Positions 46,690-58,622 of a stretch of DNA of 64,000 nt are shown in pieces. Positions within the stretch are counted from its first letter, which is position 1. Each line of letters opens with the position of its first letter. The DNA lies in assembly GCA_033977485.1 (NCBI GenBank), contig CM066983.1:64466010-64530009 (forward strand), in the 5' to 3' direction. The DNA comes from Hydrangea macrophylla. Taxonomy: Eukaryota; Streptophyta; Magnoliopsida; Cornales; Hydrangeaceae. The notes under the pieces were generated by a model, which saw only the letters and a list, made by a program, of their open reading frames with translations, did not search any database and was not told the DNA's origin. Made by a program: the position numbers and the translations under genes.

Positions 46690-46920
46690 ACCTTGAAAAA
46701 AGGAGCCAAAAGGCTGCCGGAGGGTCGCCGGAGGCTCGCTGGAGCTGCTGGAGGGTCGCCGGAGGGTCTCCGGGGTCGGGCGAGGGTCGCCGGAGGGTGG
46801 GCTGAAGGGTTGGTGCTGCGGCTGCTTGGGTGGGCTGCGGCTGCTTCCTTTGTGGCTGCGGCTGCTTCCTTTGTGGCTGCGGCTGCTTCTTTGACTGTTA
46901 GGGTTAGGGTTTTGACTGTA
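46690..46920 (-). repeat. GC-rich repeats in the Copia leader
   Basis: Short direct repeats GTCGCCGGAGG (four copies, 46725-46800) and GGCTGCGGCTGCTTCCTTTGT (46849-46892). They lie between the primer-binding site and gag and may form structure in the leader RNA. Confidence 0.7.
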
Positions 46921-47036
46921 AGGGCTGCGGTTGAGTGAGAAAGAAGCTCTCGAATTTCTTACGGAAATCCGGCAATGATAATGAACTCTCGAATCCTAAC
47001 TAAGGATCGGCAAGATGAGCAAACCCAAGAACGATT

Positions 47037-47048
47037 GCTCTGATACCA
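47037..47048 (-). other. Copia primer-binding site
   Basis: TGGTATCAGAGC on the minus strand, directly after the 5' LTR; exact match to the tRNA-Met type site. Confidence 0.9.
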
Positions 47049-47188
47049 TGTAAATGTGTGGAATCACAATATATTGAATGAATAAAAAGAAGATTACAAG
47101 AGCCTATATATAGGCTTCCAACACCTAGACTAAATCACTAACTAAGCGATGTGGGACAACACATATACAGTAATACACACTATTAACA
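47049..47188 (-). repeat. Copia 5' LTR (140 bp)
   Basis: Direct copy of the LTR at 42368 with one mismatch; it would drive transcription leftward from its internal TATATATAGG. Confidence 0.95.
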
Positions 47189-47293
47189 GATAATAAGATT
47201 TAAGTATGCATATCACATAAATATATTCATGTCATTACCATATAATGCACATTAAGATGTCATTATCACATGTCAAAATGTTGGGATATTACA

Positions 47294-47899
47294 ATATCAT
47301 TCTCCCTTGGTTGGAGAAAACTCAACCTCGAGTTGTTGATGTACAAGAACCCCCGTGCTCGAAAATTGCATCCATGGCTTGGCTTGAGAGACCTTGAATT
47401 GACGAGGCCCTTTTCTCCTTATTTGAGATATGAAAGATTACATAAGAAAGTCAATATTCTCCACATCATGGAATTTTTCTTGAATAACAGTAACAAAACC
47501 AATTTTTGAAGCAATATGCTTAAAATTAACATTCTTTTTTCCTTTTTGAAATTTTGATGATAACAAAGAGTTCCATAATCAAAGTGAACATCATCTAATT
47601 CATTTTCCGTACTGCACCAACTCTGTCTTTTTATCACCACTTTCCAAGAAATAGGATCTTTCACTCCGATGCCAAACTGTATACTTTAAAACTTGAGGTC
47701 GAGTTTTCTCCAACCAAGGGAGAATGATGCAACCCCCAAAAAGCTAAAGGAAAGAAGAAGAAGAAGAAGGATTCTGGACTCACTCCAATCTCGGAATGAC
47801 ACCAAGGGTATCTTGGACTCACTCCAAGAACACTCAAGTATGACACAAGAGTAAGGAAGTATGTAAAAGGATTCTTCATTCCCTCCTCGAAAGTTTCCC

Positions 47900-47950
<51 letters not shown>

Positions 47951-48683
47951 CTTTCTTTAGCTTTTTGGGGGCCGCATCACCTGCTGCTTGGCAAAGGAGT
48001 TTGCCTTCTTTTTTGTTGAGTTGTTCGCCAGCTTGCATTGTTGCATGTCATGCCCAATTGAAGTTCATAGATATTCTTCAAAACTCCAATTGCACTTGGC
48101 TCAACTGATAAACATGACCAACCTAAAGTAGCACAATTTTTGAACATCTGCAAGACTGATTTTGGGTTGTGTAGTTGATACTTCCAGGCTGAACAACGCT
48201 TTCTTGTGGAGCAGGTAGTTGGGCAATTTGTCAATATCCTCCAGTGTTTTCTAATCTTTATGCAAAACACATGTTCTTAGCTATGAAGAGCGTCTCTCCT
48301 ATTCTCTAGAAAAGATAGACGTGAAAACTCTTCTCTCTCTCTCTACTCTGTTATATTCATATCTCTTGCAAACTAAGGGAGGATTAGGTAGGGTTTTGTT
48401 GTTCTGCCCCTTTTCCATCTTGTGCGAGATTGGAGAAGAAGATATAGTGAATCGTGGGAGGTTTCGTGCCGTGAAGCTCTACACACCTAACCATTGGCTT
48501 CGAGAGGGCGTGAATAAACCTTCAAGGACAACGCCTTTTGGGGTGACTCTGTAAATTGGTTAGATTGTTCCATTCTTGTTTCATTAATTTTTCTTTGAGG
48601 AACAGTTTTTATCAAATCTGATTTTACAAAAGAAATCATAGTTTTGTGTATTCCTTTCTAAAATTTTTTAACAAAAAGAACGA
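47294..48683. repeat. Unclassified repeat with inverted copies
   Basis: The block CTTTAGCTTTTTGGGGG[T/C]GCATC occurs inverted at about 47718-47752 and direct at 47957-47980; a diverged copy sits left of the solo LTR (40425-40448). ATTCTCCCTTGGTTGG with AAAACTC follows it at 47299-47325 and, inverted, at 47690-47733. The solo LTR therefore landed inside one copy. A (CT)n tract lies at 47901-47948. No known superfamily or gene was recognised. Confidence 0.55.
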
Positions 48684-50794
48684 TCCAAACCAAACCAAAC
48701 CAAACCAAACCAATCTGAGCCTTGTGTCCCAATCAATTGGGGTTGACTGTATGAATCCTTTTTCTCCATTCTGCAAGATCAAGAGCTGTATGCTCATTTA
48801 AATTATATATATTCATATCCTGCTGCACTACATACTCCCAGGTCAGTTTAGGTCTGCCCCTCCCTCTAACCATTCCTGGCACTATGATCTTATCATTCTT
48901 TCGCACAGGTGCGCCTACAGGTCTTCGTTGCACATGGACGAACCATCTAAGTCTATTCTCCCTCAACTTAATCCTCAATCTGTGATACTCCTACAATCTC
49001 TCGAATGTACTCATTTCTAATTCTATCTTTCCTAGTTTTACCACACATCCATCTTAGCATCCTCATCTCAGCTACGCTCATTTTGCTAATGTGTTGTTTC
49101 TTAGTTGCCTAATATTCTGTCCCATAGAGCATAGCTGTGGCCTAACAGCTGTCTTATAAAAATTTCATTTAAATTTTGCTGGTATTCTCTTGTCACATAA
49201 TATGTCATAAGTGCTCCTCCACTTAAGCCAGCCTACTTTAATTCTATGGGTCACATCATTACTAATCTCTCCATCTCTACTGATCATCGAACCTAGATAG
49301 TGAAAGTGTCCCCTCTTTGGGATCTCCTGATATTCGATCTTCACTGCTTCGTTGTATCTACTTCCACTGTTACTAAAACTACATTCCATGTATTCTGTTT
49401 TCGTCCTACTTATCTTTAGCCCTTTTGTCTCCAGTGCTTCTCTCCAAGCTTCAAGATTAGTGTTGAGTCCCCCTTTAGTCTCATCAACCAAGGGGGTCCA
49501 AGACAATATCATTTGCGAACTACATACACCATGGGACCTCGTCTTGGATGTGTCTAGTCAATTCATCCATAATTAGGGCGAATAAATAAGGGCTCATGGC
49601 CTACCCTTGGTGTAGGCCTACGGTAATTGGGAATTCACTTTTTTCTCCGGCCGATGATCTATTTGTAGTAACGGCTTCATCATACATATCCTTCTCCTCG
49701 TCAATATAACCCTTTGTCACTCCCTTCTTCTCTAGCACCCACCAAATTAAATTTCTGGCACCCTATCATAAGCTTTCTCTAATTCAATGAAAACCATATG
49801 TATATCTTTTTTCTTCTCTCTATACTTTTCCATTAGTCTCCTAAGTAAATAAATTGCTTCCATAGTAGACCTCCCATGCATAAATCCAAATTGATTTTAT
49901 GACACTGATGGTGTTCCTTTTAAGCGATGCTCCATCACTCTCCCCCACAGCTAGTATGGCTCATCAACTTAATACTTTTATAGTTGTATTGTTGTACATC
50001 TCCTTTATTCTTACATGCTAAGCGGTGTGCCTTTCTCACAAGGAACAAATCGATCTGGCTTCTATTAGATCCACTCTTACAGGTAATTAAGTGTTCTTCC
50101 CTCTTTCTGAAGAAGGTGTTTGCTACTACAAAAAGGTCATATGCTACGATGAAATCTAGAATACTCACCCCTGCCTCATTCTAGAATACGCACCCTCTCA
50201 TGTCTAGTTCTATCTTTGCCTACGTGGCCATTAAAATCTCCACCTACAATTATTTTCTCTCCTCCCAGTATTTCTTGCATTAAAGCATCTAGTTCATCCT
50301 AGAATTGTCTTTTAGTGTGATCATCCAATCCTACTTGGGTGCGTATCAGGGATCAAAATTTCGTTTCGGTGTAGTGTTTCGGTGTTCCCGGAAAAGGAAA
50401 CTTTTTGGAAACGTTTCGGAAACATGTGGAAACACCGGAAAAATTTGGAAACACTAAGAAATTTGTGGAAACATAACTTCAAACTAAACTGTATACACAT
50501 ATAAAGCTTATAATTTATTAATTGAACCTTTGAGAGGTCAATATATGTAGTTATAACTATAATATATAGTTTCAATTTGAAAAGACATGATAATTTAGGC
50601 GTCAATTTACTGTCAAGCAGCTCATAGAATACATAAATCTCTCTTCTTTAATTTTTAAATTTTTTATAAGAATATTTATAAATTAAAATTAGTATACCAC
50701 AATTATATGACTAATTACTAATTAGTATTAATTACAATTAATATACACTAATTATTAAATTTAGGAGCACAACTAATTTTTATATTTCTACGAA

Positions 50795-51012
50795 CTAGTG
50801 GAGTGCCACACTCACTATGTGAGTGTAAGTAGTAAAAAGAAAGTGGGGTGGGTAGTTAGGAGAAGTTATTTTATTTAAATTTTTTGAAATGACGTTTTAG
50901 TACCATTGTGAAAGTATTTTAATTAAGAAATTTAGTAGGTTTTATTGTAATTATTTAAGTGGGCAAAATACTTTTTGGTACCCCTCCCTTTCTCTTTCTA
51001 TATTAGTATAGA
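50795..51012 (-). mobile_element. Non-autonomous Helitron (copy 1)
   Basis: On the minus strand it begins TCTATACTAATATAG and ends CTAG, inserted between A and T. The 3' end has the required hairpin CACTCAC-ATA-GTGAGTG (plus 50809-50825) about 14 bases before CTAG. 218 bp, no coding capacity. The GGGAGGGGTACC block near its 5' end is shared with copy 2. Confidence 0.8.
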
Positions 51013-51169
51013 TATTAGTTTCAATGAGTATTATAAAAAATTATAATTTATAAAGTTATAAGTTATAAGTGATAAGTAATAAGGAATAAGTTTTAAGTTA
51101 TTTTCATCAATAAATAAATAAATAAGAGTTATAAGTAAGTAATAAGTTATAAACTTATATAACTAATAC

Positions 51170-51370
51170 TAAGTAGACTAAGTAGTAGTAAAGTATTTGA
51201 TATTTATATATAGATATATATCAAATACTATATATCTAATACTAAGTAGACTAAGTAGTAGTAAAGTATTTGATAAATAAGAGTTATAAGTACGTAATAA
51301 GTTATAAACTTATATAACTAATACTAAGTAGACTAAGTAGTAGTAAAGTATTTGATATATATATATAGAT
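51170..51370. repeat. Tandem AT-rich repeats in the MULE
   Basis: The block TAATACTAAGTAGACTAAGTAG with AGTAAAGTATTTGATA occurs three times (near 51164, 51237 and 51321) in a region of ATATAGAT simple sequence. Confidence 0.8.
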
Positions 51371-52110
51371 ATAGATATATACACAGAGTCCAATTAGGGC
51401 TCTCTCGACTAAAACTGAAATCGTCACCAGCGGCAGCATAAATCGTCTCCAGCGACAGTGTAAGAAGAAGAACAAGAAGAAGAAGTAAGAAGAAGAAGAA
51501 GAAGAAGAAAGAAGCAGAAGCGAGAAGAGGAGAAGAAGAAGGAACCAGCGAAGAAGAAGAGGAAACCAGCGAAGAAGAAGAAGAAGAAGAAGAAGAAGAA
51601 CTGACCTGAATCTTGACCAAGTAAGTTCTTATAAACAAATCTTTGCCCCAAATTTCTCTGCCTCACAGTCGAATCACGTAAGTGTTTCGTTTGAAACAAA
51701 CGTGTTTCGTTCAAAACACATGGAAACTCACGAAACTTGTCGAATCTCTGGAATTTTGAGATTCCCATGATGATTCGTGTCGGTGGGCCACGAAACCGAA
51801 AAGTTTCGGTGGTTTCGACCGACATGAAACAAAATTTTGTTCCTTGGTGCATATGCACTAATCACATTAATTATATTTACTCCAACTACTAGTTTGATGA
51901 GCAATATTCTGCCTCCTTTCCTTTCCTTGTGACTGTCACAACTTTGAGGTTCTTGTCAACAACGATTCCGACACCATTTCTATGCCTATCGTTCCCCGTA
52001 TAGAATATCTTATACCCAGTCTTAAGTCTTTTCTACCTCCTTAGCTTTCTATCCAACCCACTCCGTTTCTTGTGAACATGCTACATTGACCTTTAAGTCA
52101 AAATTGTTCA

Positions 52111-52733
52111 CATTCATCTTGACTTATTAAGAACATACTCAATCACCAATATGTGTATACATGCATGTATTTATACTTGTTATAGGTACCCTGCAAAGTA
52201 AATTTCTAGCTCTACTCCTGCCACCATATACTGTTGGTGCCTTGGGATTGGGAAAGACCGGCCAGTATCAGAAATTGAAAGGGAGTTTGGTTTTGGCAAT
52301 ATGTGATCATCAAGTTATGGAAAACTTCAAGGATTTGCAATTTTTACATCTTCTTTCTCTTTGGGGAGGTTAATTTCCAATTTTATATATCTGTATGGAG
52401 CCAAGTGAACCTTAAAACACAGGATATCTTCTATAGATAATGGTTACGACTCTGTTGCATATCCACTTGGGCTCATCAGTCATCATATATTGGTCTAACG
52501 TTTTTTAATATTTTAGTGTGACAATTTTTTCAATCAAGGATAATTTTTACCTCATTGGATTATAGGTTTCCCATTCCCTTGTGCTCCTAGATCGTGATTC
52601 TTTACTCTGATTAAAAATAGATCTACTGAAAATTTGGCATATCTTAGGTGTTTCAATTGGTTGGTCTTGTTTTATTTTTATGAGAATCTCTTTTTGAAGG
52701 CAGGTTCAGATCTCATTTTTGTACTTGAAACAG
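52111..52733. other. Intronic, no gene recognised
   Basis: AT-rich sequence between the LINE and VAC14 exon 13; nothing identifiable beyond the splice acceptor. Confidence 0.5.
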
Positions 52734-52799
52734 GTCTAAACATATCTAAATGATATTTTTGACACTCTTCTGAAGGCACTATCAGATCCCTGTGATGAG

Positions 52800-54289
52800 G
52801 TAATCTTGCATCCCTATTTGTCATTTAGCTCTTATAATTCTTTTTCTCCATTTTGTTCATATATTATGCAGTATTGATGGTCATTTTATTTTGCACTGTT
52901 ATTTTATTTTATTTATTTATTTATTTATTTATTTTTATTGCTACAAGTATATGAGCATAGTAAACTCATCTTTTACACGTGAGGTACATCATCATTTGGA
53001 ATATATAATGTGCAGTGCTATTAACTCATGAAGATCTTTAGTATTAATCCGGTCTTGCTTGTACTCTTATGAGCAGTTGGGAACTTATTGGTGTGTGTTT
53101 TTGATAAATAGAAGTAATTGTATTCAAAAGGCATTAAGTGGTTCACTGGTTGCATCCATGTACATTGGGAGTATATCTTGTAAGGTGTAAATGCATCACT
53201 GTATATATTTTGAGGAGGAAATCTAATTTAAAGAAAACATTACCCGAAGGCCTTCCCAAGGATGCAATATCTCAAAACACCAAAATGTCATCTACCATTT
53301 CCTATGACGTATGAAGTGTCAGAAGGTACTTAAGCTAATGCATTCGAAAGTGCAAAATTGATTTATCAACTGGGTTTTGAAATAGTAAGCTTATTCTGAA
53401 GTGCAACATTTACAATTCTGTTCATTTAGTGAATTAAGTTTGTTAAGTTTATTCTTTATTGAAGTTAAATTACCAGATAGAATGCATATCCCCTCTAAGA
53501 ACTTCAATTTATTGTTTACATATTTTTTTCCCCTTTATAAATTGGCAGACTAGGTTACGTGGTTTGTGAATTTAGATGAATATCAGTTTAGTCAGTTTCT
53601 TGGAAAATTTCCAAAAGGCTCTTGTAAATTTTATGTTGATTGCTTCATATACTTTCTGTTGGCACTGTTATTTGATCACCCATCTTGCAGAATGAATAAT
53701 ATATCTAACCTGGAATTTATCTTGTTAAATGGCTGTCTTTGAGTGACATTTTCTAGTTGTTTTCCTTTTCCTTTCCTGTATGTGGTCGTTCCAAGCTGAT
53801 TCTTTTATTGGAATTATTGAAAAAATGATGCTGGAGAGATATTCCTTAAACTTTCACGTATGCACACAGAACACATACACAGAGCTTTCTCGGTGCACTT
53901 TTTAATCTCTGAGAAGTTGTAATAAATACTTTCTACTTGACATCTTAGATCCTCAGCCTCTACTTACAGCCACTATCTCTTGTGTCTTAGGCTGTTTAGT
54001 AAACTTCGGTTGACTATGGGCCCATGTTTCTTGTTTAGAAAAAGTTGCAGCCATTGTTCAACTGATTGTGTTGTAGCCATGGTTGTTAGAACTGGTCGAG
54101 TCACGATATTTGATTTTCATATGACCCAATATGATTCACGATTCAATACGATTTGCGGTCATAATTTTGAACTTTGAAGTTCTGAGTTTTAATCTGAAAA
54201 CTTGCAACATTTTGAGGCTCGATATTGCATGAAAATTGTGTTCAATGGTTTTTTTTTTTTTGGCTCATTTTAAGCATGTTACATATTTT
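52800..54289. other. VAC14 intron 13, left part
   Basis: AT-rich intron with a (TTTAT)n tract at 52897-52937; no element termini or coding similarity seen. Confidence 0.5.
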
Positions 54290-54485
54290 TCTATAATATT
54301 ATAAAGGGAAAGGGAGGGGTACCATGAGAAAATTTTCTATCATCAATAATTACACAAAAACCATTAAGTTTCTTTCCCTAATAAATGTATACAATGAACT
54401 AAAATGTTACAAAAATATCACACATAAACTACTTTTAACTTCCCCTAAAATCTCTCCCCTCACGGAGTGAGTGGGCCCCTACTAG
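54290..54485 (+). mobile_element. Non-autonomous Helitron (copy 2)
   Basis: Begins TCTATAATATTATAAAG, has AAGGGAGGGGTACC near the 5' end as in copy 1, and ends with a hairpin CTCAC-GGA-GTGAG and CTAG followed by T. 196 bp, opposite in orientation to copy 1. Confidence 0.75.
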
Positions 54486-56030
54486 TGTGTTTTTATACGT
54501 ATAAAATCTTTACATACATGTGCTCACGCACACACACAGACACACATATATATATATATAATATTTACTTTTTAAGCGAAAAGTGAATCTTACAATTCAT
54601 GATTCATACTTTTGTAAAATTGATTCATGTTTTGACAACTGTTGTTGTAACCATTAGATGCTGTATCTTTTCTGAGTAGTCCAATATTTGTATTGGTTTT
54701 TTCCCCCCCAGTAGTTTTGCTGGTGCTTGAAGTACATGCATGCATAGCGAAAGACCCTCCGCACTTTCGGCAGCTTGTAGTTTTCCTTGTGCATAACTTC
54801 CGGGTTGACAACTCTCTCTTGGAAAAGTAAGTGCCCCTCTTCCCCCTTTCTTAGATCATTTCTAGTTGATTTTTCATTTGAGTGATCTAATTAATGTGAT
54901 TTGATTATTCTAATCATATTACCCATGAATTACCTATATCTAAACTATTGTTATATTCTATCAGGCGTGGGGCTTTGATAATCCGACGATTTTGTGTACT
55001 TTTAGATGCTGAAAGAGTCTACAGGGAACTCTCTACAATACTTGAAGGAGAGGCTGACTTAGATTTTGCAATGATTATGGTTCAGGTTTTAATATTTACA
55101 TGAGAATGGATTACTTAACTCAACTTTAGAATGTCCAATATCCCAATGGCCCATTTTGTTTGGATTTTGCTTTTGCATTTAGACGGAATTAGAAGCACTA
55201 GTCACAAGGGCATCATGGGAAGCAACCAAAAATTTGCATCCGACATCACGTTTTGGTTGAAGCTCCTTTGGATCTGCTTTAGCCAAAACTGATTTTTGAG
55301 GCTTTGAATTGCTTTTTAAAATTTTTGCAAATAGCTAATTTGTGCGTTTGGGGTCTTAGAAGCATGTGTCTGCCACAAAGTGTGTTTGAGAAGTGATTCC
55401 AAATATGGCCCAAGTAATACCCATTTTGTGATGGAAAATTTTCATAGGTGGGGGCAGTGGCACTATCAGGTGGGAGGGACCAATCGGGGGTGTGGTGGGG
55501 TTTTGGTTGTCATGTTTGATTTTCTCAGGTTCCACAATACTGCATTTGAATATCTCAATTCTAAGTTTTGTCATATCTGTAGGGCATCAAGTGGTCTTAG
55601 TCCATTTAGCTGATTACCTCAACATTAGCTGAATAAAGTAAAAATAGTGCAACTCTTGGAGTCTTCCTACGTATTGTTTGCATGGTCTAACCTGATTCAG
55701 ACAGTGTGGAAGAAGCAAAGCTCTTTAGTAATACGTTTGACATGTCACCCACGTTTTTATTAGGGTGCGTTTGATTGCCTTTATTTTCCCTGAAAAATAT
55801 TTTCCACATAAATTTTTCACATTTTTGTGCTGTTTGATTATCTAAAATTTCCATAGAAATATTTTCCCCAAATCAGTCACGTGACCTGTTTTTCCCTCAT
55901 TTTGGAGGAAAATATTTCCCTGCTATCCCCAAAGAAAAGAATTCCATGGAAATTTTTTCTCCCAGAATCGTCGAGACTCTCCTCTGTCGACCTCTCTCTC
56001 TCCTCTGCTCTTCCATGGCAGCTCTAATCG

Positions 56031-56073
56031 GTACTCTCTCTCTCTGTCTCTCTGTCTCTCTCTCTCTCTCTCT

Positions 56074-56110
<37 letters not shown>

Positions 56111-56280
56111 CTACTCTCGCTCTCTACAGATCGATACATATACCTACATACACACACATCGACACATACATATACACATATACATCGCAACAGATTCATA
56201 TACACACACATCGCTACAGATACAGATACACATACATATACACACACATCGATATACATACATATACACACACACATCGC
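56031..56280. repeat. (CT)n and (CA)n microsatellites
   Basis: (CT)n from about 56031 to 56077 passes into (AC)n to 56108, then ATACACACAC/ATCG units to 56280. They sit inside the PIF/Harbinger element. Confidence 0.9.
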
Positions 56281-58400
56281 TAGGGTTTTGTACTTGGTTC
56301 CTTCAAATTGACAGGAGTTTTGATGTAGTGGCTTCATAATCAGTTCGAAAAGTTGTCATTCGAGGAGGTTTCTAATCACAAACAAAGCCAAAGATTCGTG
56401 GTTCTGGATTTGGACAAAGGTTTGATCCCCGTTCGCTTGATTTTAATCTATTTTATCATTCACAAATGCGTATAATTTTTTTCCCATTTGATTGATTATG
56501 GTTGTAAATTATTTTTTGTAGCTAATTGATGAGTTGCCGTCAATAATTTTATTCTCATAAACAATTTACTAATGCTATGCTTCTCAAATTTGATTCGCAA
56601 AACAAAAGCCTAATAAGTTTCAAAGTACTCATTATTATTCTCTTTCATTTTCCCATAGATTCAGAAGTTGAATGGATGGCACTGTTTTTTTTATTCTCTT
56701 TCATTTTCATTTTCCCATTGATCTGATCTCTCTCAGTTTGTTCGTCATGTACCAAATTTGCCTCATTGTTTCCTTGAAATTCAATCACTATAAGCACAAA
56801 TGACTTTGCCTTAGTAGACTTTCATGACTTTTCTAGTTCTTTTTGTGGAATAGGAGCTAAAGAATGGTCAAAAAATATTATGCTGCACTAAGGAGAAGGT
56901 CTAATAGCTCTTTTTTTGTTTTAAAAATTGCAAAGTTTTGAATCGTTTCGTGCAGTAACAAAGTATTTGTTTCCTTTTCAACATGATTAGAGAACCTTTT
57001 GGAGCAAATTAGGAAAAGAAAATTGACAAGAACAAATCAAATTGTTTAGCAATTCTTGTAGTGACAAATGACCATGATTTTCCAATTAAAAATCAGTCAA
57101 GGCATTTCCAGGATTTGAGCATAATGGATATGTTATTTGTATTTCCATTTCAACCCTTTTAAGTGCTGTCAAATCTTGGTCTTAACGTGGGTTGACCAAT
57201 ATGTTGAACCTGCAATGGAGTGTGTGCTGCACAGGCCCTAAGAAGCCATGGTCTTTCAAATAATTATGTTTGTTAAAGTCTCTAGGTAGTCGTATCAGAG
57301 ACGTGGGATCAAATCTTGCCTTCAAAAACTCTATTGATAGTGTTAGAAGGTGTTGTTTGGGAAGGCTCAGAAACTGTTCTGTGATACATAAGTGTATAGC
57401 TTACTGCGTAGGAGTCCCAACCCGATGCAAAGTGAAAAATAGGACCTTATGTGTGACATCTTGAAGATTTGGAACCAAACAATGCAGACTTTTAGTAACA
57501 TTTTATTTGTTAACTTCATATGGATTTCATATACTATGTTTTGATCATTGTTTTGATGGATTTCATTTGGGATATGTTATTTATGTTAAGTTGCCCACGT
57601 ACATGTCTAAAAGAACATTCACTCTTGCTCAACTGACCAAGCAACGCACACATGTATATATATATATATATATATATTTGGAGGTAATGTATATTACAAT
57701 CTGATCATTGGGCCTTCATAGTCCAGATTGGCATGTTTTTGGCTCCATTTTTAACATGAATTCTCAATAAAAAATTAGGATCCTCTTAACATCTATGTAT
57801 CTATATGTATATATATTTATATATGTTTTTATGCTTGTGGATTTGGCTGGAAATGAAATTAAATCCATTTATTTGCTATGTATCTGACTCAACTGTGGAA
57901 CCAATGCATATGATGAAGGAAAGTTTAGACGAAAATGTTAGACCGAGTTATTGTAATGGTCTGATTATGTCCACTTCTTAACAATCTGTATGTCTTGTAA
58001 TTCAGATCATATATTGTAGAAGAAACTAGTTCTGTGGACTATTTGGGTTCTCTATAGTTTTTTTACTGCCGTAAATTTATAAACTATGTGCACTTTCCCC
58101 TGCAGCCTGCACACGAGAAAATTGGTATGGTTGATTCACAGTGGGTTCTTCATCAAGTAATTCCTTCTTTTTTCCCTTCTTCTATCTTTTGGATCTTTAA
58201 TCATTGATCAGCTTGAATGATATAGGTCTAGTTTTGTATACTCTGTTGCTCTTGTTTAGGTATGAGTACTTTTTTTTTTTTTTTAATTTCTTTGGTTCTG
58301 GTTTCAAAACCAATTTGTGTATTGAGTATTTATGTGGGATATGATCATAATCCTTGAACAAGCTTCCTATTATTTATTTATTTATTCTATGTTGTTTTAG

Positions 58401-58622
58401 GACAAGTCTGATGCAAGAAATATGAAAGGAAAGTTATGTCCTCGTTATTATGACTTGCTTACCATTTTCGGCAATGACTAGGCAACGGGAGACCGAGCAG
58501 TCACGGGGAATGACTTTCCTCAAGTGAGTGAAGTCGATATTAATAATTCGGTGAATACCGCCTTACGTGATGAAAATGAGGTGGAGGAAGCACAACCAAT
58601 TCATTCAAGCACATCCAAGTGA
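58401..58622 (+). pseudogene. Harbinger Myb/SANT-like ORF fragment
   Basis: After a splice acceptor (TGTTTTAG) the exon reads KGKLCPRYYDLLTIFGND, a stop at 58479-58481, and then GNDFPQVSEVDINNSVN and TALRDENEVEEAQPIHSSTS. This fits the region after the Myb/SANT-like domain of the accessory protein that accompanies PIF transposases and in plant nuclear proteins derived from it. Only this exon was recognised. Confidence 0.65.

Larger units (their letters stand above)
42368..47188 (-). mobile_element. Copia retrotransposon, nearly intact and recent
   Basis: LTRs 42368-42507 and 47049-47188 are 140 bp each and differ at one base (ACATATTG against ATATATTG). A perfect 5-bp duplication GATAA flanks the element (42363-42367, 47189-47193). 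Minus strand order: 5' LTR, primer-binding site, about 420-bp GC-rich leader, gag-pol, polypurine tract CTTGAGGGGGAG, 3' LTR. One in-frame stop codon is the only break found in the polyprotein. Confidence 0.95.
40449..47293 (-). mobile_element. Solo LTR interrupted by a young Copia element
   Basis: Left end TGTCATGACCCAAATCC is related to the solo LTR at 22581; right end on the minus strand TGTAATATCCCAACATTTTG. Flanks are GCATC and ATATC, a degraded 5-bp duplication. Apart from the Copia insertion the LTR is about 2 kb. It carries TTCGATCGATC and TCAATTGA palindromes at 40749-40782. Confidence 0.75.
50347..51846. mobile_element. MULE-type non-autonomous transposon inside the LINE
   Basis: Flanked by GGTGCGTAT (50338-50346) and GGTGCATAT (51847-51855), a 9-bp duplication with one change. 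Inverted ends AGGGATCAAAATTTCGTTTC and AAGGAACAAAATTTTGTTTC. Subterminal sequence repeats GGAAACnnnTTTCGG in both directions; the interior holds a Helitron, tandem AT repeats (51170-51370) and an (AGA)n tract (51470-51600). LINE coding resumes on both sides. No transposase. Confidence 0.8.
48684..52110 (-). mobile_element. RTE-type LINE, 5' truncated, split by a MULE
   Basis: Minus strand: endonuclease pieces near 52070-51900 (GYKIFYTG, DRHRNGVGIVVDKN), then 50330-49935 (VANTFFRKREEHLITCKSG, SQIDLFLVRK), reverse-transcriptase C-terminal part (SRTKTEYMECSFSNSGSRYN near 49400) and the 3' end (ENRLRWFVHVQRRPVGAPVR, LDLAEWRKRIH near 48760). It ends with a (TTTGG)n-type tail (48684-48711), diagnostic of plant RTE. 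Many stops; dead. Confidence 0.85.
52734..55085 (+). pseudogene. VAC14: VAC14 remnant, exons 13-15
   Basis: Exon 13 (52734-52799) reads YLNDIFDTLLKALSDPCDE but its second codon is TAA (52737-52739), likely from a Leu codon. Exon 14 (54711-54826, VLEVHACIAKDPPHFRQLV) has lost a base at the acceptor: the only AG overlaps the first exon base, so splicing there shifts the frame. Exon 15 (54965-55085, RGALIIRRFCVLLDAERVYR) is clean. Exons 12 and 13 are separated by a 16.4-kb intron packed with transposons. Confidence 0.85.

Noticed and set aside
47977..48270. 97-codon minus-strand frame
   Set aside because: No recognisable domain; other frames through the same stretch look equally plausible, so no gene is claimed.
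51333..51858. Ser- and Phe-rich minus-strand frames of 101 and 144 codons
   Set aside because: They translate an (AGA)n tract inside the MULE.
55897..56337. 146- and 121-codon frames on both strands
   Set aside because: They are translations of (CT)n/(CA)n microsatellites.
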